A stretch of 31,974 nt of DNA from Welwitschia mirabilis (lineage: Eukaryota > Gnetophyta > Gnetopsida > Welwitschiales). A program made the position numbers and the translations under genes. Below, piece by piece: positions 31,009-31,974 of this stretch. The DNA is taken from positions 210,138,446 to 210,170,419 of the forward strand of contig JBOZIK010000001.1 of NCBI GenBank assembly GCA_051453625.1. Direction: 5' to 3'. Position 1 is the first letter of the stretch. Every line of letters starts with the position of its first letter. The notes under the pieces are model-generated. The model made no database searches. It saw nothing but the letters and a program-made list of their open reading frames with translations, and was not told the DNA's origin.

Positions 31009-31679
31009 CTACATAAGAGTTTTTATAAATGCTTATTAGGTATTTGTTGTAGGTTGTGCATTACAACATTCTCCTACTTCTTGTCACTGATGTCACCCCC
31101 CAAATAACGTTGCATGATGGACATATTTGTTTAAGGAAGCCACACTATATCTGTGTCCAGGGTTACTTTCATTCTTCAAAAATAGATGTCTCACTTTTAC
31201 CTAATCTATGAAATGCCCCTTTCTTCCTTCTGTTGGGCACCCAAGTTACATGCAGAATTAGAAATATTATGAAACAAGTTCAAAAACATGTAATATCAAA
31301 GCAGAAATGTAAGACAACAAAACAGGACATGGCCAGAAATGTCCATGTTATTTACAGGGCAAAACCCTAAAGGCATGGAATATATTGATAAAGCAATGCA
31401 GTAAATTTGTTAATACAAAATGGGAGATTACAAAAGAAGTACCAACTTTCCATAAGGGCTAAATCTTTCTCCAACAAACCCGACCCTCAGGAATCTCATC
31501 TGATAAAAGAAATCTCTTTCTCCAAAGGCAACCCCATGTCTACACAATTCTGAATGAGTTACATCCAATAAAGTATGAACAAGTTTTTGGAGATACTCAA
31601 TTGACAATTTAGCTAAAATACACTAATTAGCTTACAACACATTACTAGGACAATATTTTAGCTGCCTTTTTAGAGCTTT
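31009..31679. other. Upstream region or 5' intron of FAD6, nothing recognised
   Basis: No first exon with a plausible serine-rich transit peptide was found on the minus strand. TGTTGGGCACCCAAG at about 31231 has an LTR-like start, but no matching end or primer site was seen. Confidence 0.4.
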
Positions 31680-31974
31680 GGAATTGGGGACAAATTTTGA
31701 ATGTTTTTCCTTCTACTTGGATAACTTCAATTCTAAAGAAAGCAGATGAAGGTATTAGACCGATAAGCTTATGTAATATTGTTTACAAAATGATGTCAAA
31801 AGTTCTTGTAGAGATAATGGAAAATTGTTTTTCCAGTTTTGATTTCAGATCTACAAGGAGGATTTATAAAGGAAAGACTTATTTTAGACCAAGTAATTTT
31901 GGTTCATAAGATCTTCAACTCTGCTAGTAAACCAAGAAAAAAAGGTAGTATGACAGTCAAATTGGACATAAGCA
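31680..31974 (+). pseudogene. LINE reverse-transcriptase fragment, frameshifted
   Basis: The plus strand encodes WITSILKKADEGIRPISLCN and IVYKMMSKVLVE (from 31719). After a frame change near 31830 (by a T run) it encodes ISDLQGGFIKERLILDQVIL, HKIFNS and KKGSMTVKLDIS up to the edge. This is the fingers/palm part of plant non-LTR reverse transcriptase (RPISLCN..YK..SK.L; QGGF..GR...D; KLDISKAYD). The catalytic Asp of the first motif is in KLDIS. The sequence leaves the window just there. Orientation is opposite to FAD6. Confidence 0.85.

Overview
The window looks like nuclear DNA of a seed plant with a large, repeat-filled genome. A gymnosperm is my guess, with modest confidence. The evidence is one spliced gene for a plastid fatty-acid desaturase with eight GT-AG introns, surrounded by about 27 kb of AT-rich, CpG-poor, stop-riddled retrotransposons nested in one another. 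Fifteen runs of N interrupt the sequence. I see no bacterial operons, tRNAs, rRNAs or CRISPR arrays.

Layout. (1) 1-893: a minus-strand LTR of an element that continues off the left edge; it has cut into the next element. (2) 894-10919: an old Ty1/Copia element on the plus strand with Sirevirus-like traits: 5' LTR remnant, tRNA-primer site, gag with a zinc knuckle and long coiled-coil tail, a scrap of protease, a possible env-like region, polypurine tract and 3' LTR. (3) 10920-13007: old non-coding DNA that includes a CpG-depleted LTR (11009-11299). (4) 13008-23386: a second old Copia element (gag, protease, integrase, reverse transcriptase, RNase H, all broken), split inside gag by a 5.4-kb insertion (13611-19031) that has left a 5-bp target duplication. 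(5) 23387-24240: leader plus LTR of a minus-strand retroelement that keeps its CpGs, from the same LTR family as the decayed copy at 11 kb. (6) 24241-27700: old DNA with a LINE 3'-end remnant on the minus strand. (7) 27929-30600: nine minus-strand exons of a FAD6-type chloroplast omega-6 desaturase, intact from within the transit-peptide region to the stop codon. (8) 31680-31974: a LINE reverse-transcriptase fragment, opposite in strand to FAD6 and probably lying in a 5' intron or upstream of the gene.

FAD6 is the only gene I regard as functional. The rest is a layered record of insertions whose order can partly be read from target duplications, CpG loss and interrupted reading frames. Eight of the nine 100-N gaps are followed by sequence that restarts at a point already seen before the gap. 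Several apparent tandem duplications are therefore probably assembly joins and not biology. I found no convincing new biological system. The most interesting signals are the filled/empty insertion site at 10101, the decaying AGACGTCT palindrome arrays, the paired CpG-rich and CpG-poor LTR copies, and the unresolved 5' end of FAD6.
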